8,422 nt of DNA from Sediminibacterium sp. (GTDB lineage: Bacteria > Bacteroidota > Bacteroidia > Chitinophagales > Chitinophagaceae), in NCBI GenBank assembly GCA_030158535.1, contig JAOASV010000307.1, positions 1 through 8,422 of the forward strand, in the 5' to 3' direction. A model generated the notes under the pieces. That model had not been told where the DNA came from. It ran no database searches and saw only the letters and a program-made list of their open reading frames with translations. Positions 6,472-8,422 of this stretch are shown here, in pieces. The translations under genes and the position numbers were made by a program. The stretch's first letter is position 1. Each line of letters begins with the position of its first letter.

Positions 6472-8422
6472 TGACTAAGAAAATATTATTTATTGTTGCA
6501 CTCGTAGTAGTGCAATCGTTTCAATTTATAGCTGCACAGGACGTTAAACAACCTGTGCAGTTTGTTTTTTTGGCAAACAAATTGTCCGATACTTCAGCCA
6601 CATTAATGGTAAAAGCTACTGCCTCAAACGGTACGCGTATTTTTACCGCTGTTAAAATAAATAGTGACGATGTTTTTGTGTCTGCTCTACAGTTGGATAG
6701 TGCTTTAACCGTTGCCGCTGAAATTAAAGAAGAAGGTGTAGCAGGTGCCGTGGCGCTTCCTGGAAGCACTGATAAGGGAACCGCTTATGATAGCGTAACA
6801 TATGTATACACCGTTTATTTTAAAGCGGGTACCGGCGCTATTAAAGGTTCATTTAATTGGCTGGGTATAAAAGGCGAAGAGTTTCCAAGTGGCGAAGAAA
6901 AAATAAATGTAACGGTTGAGGGTGCTGTCGCGGATAAGGCTACAGCAACTGATGCAGCTCCTGCCGCGGAAGCAGGCTCTATGTGGAGCATCTTTTTACT
7001 TTGTTTGGCAACGGGACTTCTGGCAGTAATTACGCCATGTGTATTTCCATTAATTCCAGTTACGGTTAGCTTTTTTTTAAAGCGCAGCAAAACAAGAATG
7101 GAAGGTTTAAAAAATGCAGTTTGGTATTCTTTGTCGATTGTACTTATTTATACCATTCCAACACTGGTGCTTACACTTATTTTTGGCGATAAAATTTTAT
7201 ATACTATTTCTACGCACCCGGTTTCTAATATTTTCTTTTTTGTGGTGTTTATCGTTTTTGCGATTTCCTTTTTTGGTGCTTTTGAATTGGCGCTTCCAAA
7301 TAGTTGGGCCAATAAAGCGGATCAAAAAGCGGGCAAAGGGGGATTGCTCGGCATCTTTTTTATGGCATTAACGCTGGTGATTGTTTCGTTTTCTTGCACG
7401 GGTCCAATTGTTGGAACCCTGCTTGGACAAACCAGTATGCAAGGCGTAGGACTCGCGCCCATTATAGGTATGATGGGTTTTGGTGTAGGCCTCGCTATTC
7501 CGTTTAGTTTGTTTGCATTTTTTCCGTCAATGCTACAATCATTACCAAAAAGTGGTGGTTGGTTAAATACCATCAAAGTGAGTTTTGGATTTATTGAATT
7601 GGCACTTGCACTTAAATTTTTATCCAACGTAGACCTCTCTTATCATTTAGGTATTTTAAATAGAGATGTGTTTTTAGTATTATGGATTGTAGTGTTTTTC
7701 TTACTGGGCCTTTACTTACTTGGCAAACTAAAATTTGCACACGATAGCGATTTGCCATTTGTATCGGTGCCGCGTTTATTTTTTGCGATGGCTAGTTTTA
7801 GTTTTGCCGTGTACATGGTGCCAGGGTTATGGGGTGCACCACTTAAGGCACTCAGTGGTTTTATACCACCGTCTACTACGCAAGAATTTAATTTAAATGA
7901 CCTTCAATATAAAATAGGAAACGCAGGGACGGTGCATAGTGCAGCAGGAAACCAGGCAGCTCCACCAAAAAAGTATACCAACAAATTACACGTACCATTT
8001 GGGTTAACGGCTTATTTTGACTTGGAAGAAGGGATGGCTGCTGCTAAAATTTTAAAGAAGCCCATCATGCTCGATTTTACGGGGCATACCTGTCCAAATT
8101 GTAGAAAAATGGAAGAGCAGGTGTGGAAAGACCCGGCGGTATTATCGCGCATCAAAGAAAATTTTGTGCTCGTAAGTTTATATGTAGATGAATCGGAAGA
8201 ACTGCCTGCAAGTGAACAGTACACCGATAAAAACGGCGTTAAAATTGTGACTGTTGGCGATAAAAACCTAGACTACGAAATCAAAACCTTTGGTTTTAAT
8301 GCACAACCGCTCTATATGTTTTTGGACTTAAATGGTAAGCCACTTAGCGATGTTAAATACGGCTACGACCCAAGTGTGGCTGGCTTTATCAAGCATTTAG
8401 ATGCTGTAAAAGCAGCATTTGA
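6471..8422 (+). CDS. dsbD: DsbD-type protein-disulfide reductase, cut by right edge
   Basis: This thiol reductase carries electrons from cytoplasmic thioredoxin across the inner membrane to periplasmic partners. The frame is open from the ATG at 6471 (overlapping the upstream TAA) to the window end, giving 650 residues. Similar Bacteroidota proteins are about this long, so only a few residues should be missing. The order is: signal peptide (1-22, ending FIAAQ); an immunoglobulin-like N-terminal domain (about 24-150) with no cysteine; an Ala/Asp-rich linker; a CcdA-like membrane domain of about eight segments (171-452) with Cys190 in TPCVFPLIP and Cys309 in SFSCTGP; a linker; and a C-terminal thioredoxin-like domain (about 508-650) with Cys541 and Cys544 in TCPNCRKMEEQVW and the PLYMFLDLNGK segment. 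The Cys-free N-terminal domain is notable beside the Cys-bearing protein encoded just upstream. The first codons contain two hairpins, described separately. Confidence 0.93.
   Translation, partial: MTKKILFIVALVVVQSFQFIAAQDVKQPVQFVFLANKLSDTSATLMVKATASNGTRIFTAVKINSDDVFVSALQLDSALTVAAEIKEEGVAGAVALPGSTDKGTAYDSVTYVYTVYFKAGTGAIKGSFNWLGIKGEEFPSGEEKINVTVEGAVADKATATDAAPAAEAGSMWSIFLLCLATGLLAVITPCVFPLIPVTVSFFLKRSKTRMEGLKNAVWYSLSIVLIYTIPTLVLTLIFGDKILYTISTHPVSNIFFFVVFIVFAISFFGAFELALPNSWANKADQKAGKGGLLGIFFMALTLVIVSFSCTGPIVGTLLGQTSMQGVGLAPIIGMMGFGVGLAIPFSLFAFFPSMLQSLPKSGGWLNTIKVSFGFIELALALKFLSNVDLSYHLGILNRDVFLVLWIVVFFLLGLYLLGKLKFAHDSDLPFVSVPRLFFAMASFSFAVYMVPGLWGAPLKALSGFIPPSTTQEFNLNDLQYKIGNAGTVHSAAGNQAAPPKKYTNKLHVPFGLTAYFDLEEGMAAAKILKKPIMLDFTGHTCPNCRKMEEQVWKDPAVLSRIKENFVLVSLYVDESEELPASEQYTDKNGVKIVTVGDKNLDYEIKTFGFNAQPLYMFLDLNGKPLSDVKYGYDPSVAGFIKHLDAVKAAF
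6495..6516 (+). other. Hairpin in the dsbD signal-peptide codons
   Basis: TTGCACT (6496-6502) and AGTGCAA (6509-6515) form a perfect 7-bp stem with a 6-nt loop, extendable by a G-U pair. It begins about 24 nt after the dsbD start codon. Its arms share the TGCAC/GTGCA core with the next hairpin, so the two could refold with each other. It may have arisen by chance. Confidence 0.35.
6532..6571 (+). terminator. Terminator-like hairpin plus T-tract inside dsbD
   Basis: CTGCACAGG (6532-6540) and CCTGTGCAG (6552-6560) form a perfect 9-bp stem, six of nine pairs G-C, with an 11-nt loop. The stem is followed at once by TTTGTTTTTTT (6561-6571). This is the classical layout of a Rho-independent terminator, but it lies within dsbD codons 21-34, at the signal-peptide cleavage region. 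Translating ribosomes would normally prevent it from acting. It could therefore uncouple dsbD from purQ when translation is poor. Function is inferred from the sequence layout only. Confidence 0.4.

Noticed and set aside
7114..7371. An 85-codon plus-strand frame inside dsbD, very hydrophobic.
   Set aside because: It is an out-of-frame reading of T-rich codons for membrane segments. The dsbD frame is unbroken here and carries the family motifs.
6521..7627. Several minus-strand open frames of 80-100 codons across dsbD.
   Set aside because: They are low-complexity shadows (Ala/Ser/Pro-rich) opposite a continuous, well-supported dsbD frame.
1..8422. Search for insertion sequences, CRISPR repeats, toxin-antitoxin pairs, tRNAs or phage genes.
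   Set aside because: No direct-repeat arrays, transposase motifs, tRNA-like folds or small paired open frames were seen. All long frames belong to core-type genes.

Overview
The window looks like a stretch of ordinary chromosome from a member of the Bacteroidota, perhaps Chitinophagia or Sphingobacteriia. The reasons are AT-rich DNA, start codons without Shine-Dalgarno sequences, upstream elements matching the Bacteroidota housekeeping promoter (TTTG, then TAnnTTTG), and proteins typical of that phylum. There is no sign of a mobile element, CRISPR array, tRNA or rRNA. The DNA is almost fully coding: seven genes, two of them cut by the window edges, and no gap above about 150 bp.

Left part (1-2589): the C-terminal part of a cytoplasmic LD-carboxypeptidase (peptidase family S66, murein recycling) runs rightward. 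It meets a leftward KUP/Kup-type potassium transporter tail to tail, with only 4 bp between the two stop codons. Both stops lie inside or beside one 9-bp inverted repeat that could serve as a shared terminator. The 148-bp gap upstream of kup is a divergent promoter region. It holds a candidate -7 box for each direction and a perfect 12-bp palindrome between them.

Middle part (2738-5292): a 512-residue exported protein of unknown function with an odd Trp/Tyr/Pro/Met/Gly/Asn-rich segment is followed after 26 bp by a 329-residue polytopic membrane protein resembling the Bacteroidota family DUF6427.

Right part (5296-8422): a textbook Bacteroidota promoter (TTTG-N17-TAnnTTTG) starts a tight cluster. 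It contains purQ (glutaminase subunit of phosphoribosylformylglycinamidine synthase), a small periplasmic DsbD-alpha-like protein with a C-x4-C pair, and a DsbD-type transmembrane thiol reductase that runs off the right edge. Electrons would pass from cytoplasmic thioredoxin through the DsbD membrane domain and its C-terminal thioredoxin domain, and then probably to the small alpha-like protein, because the alpha-like domain inside this DsbD has no cysteines. The first 110 bases of dsbD hold two hairpins, and the second is followed by a T-tract like an intrinsic terminator. This is the least expected structure in the window.

I did not find a convincing new multi-gene system. The best leads are the terminator-like structure inside dsbD, the division of the DsbD alpha function, and the unknown exported protein.
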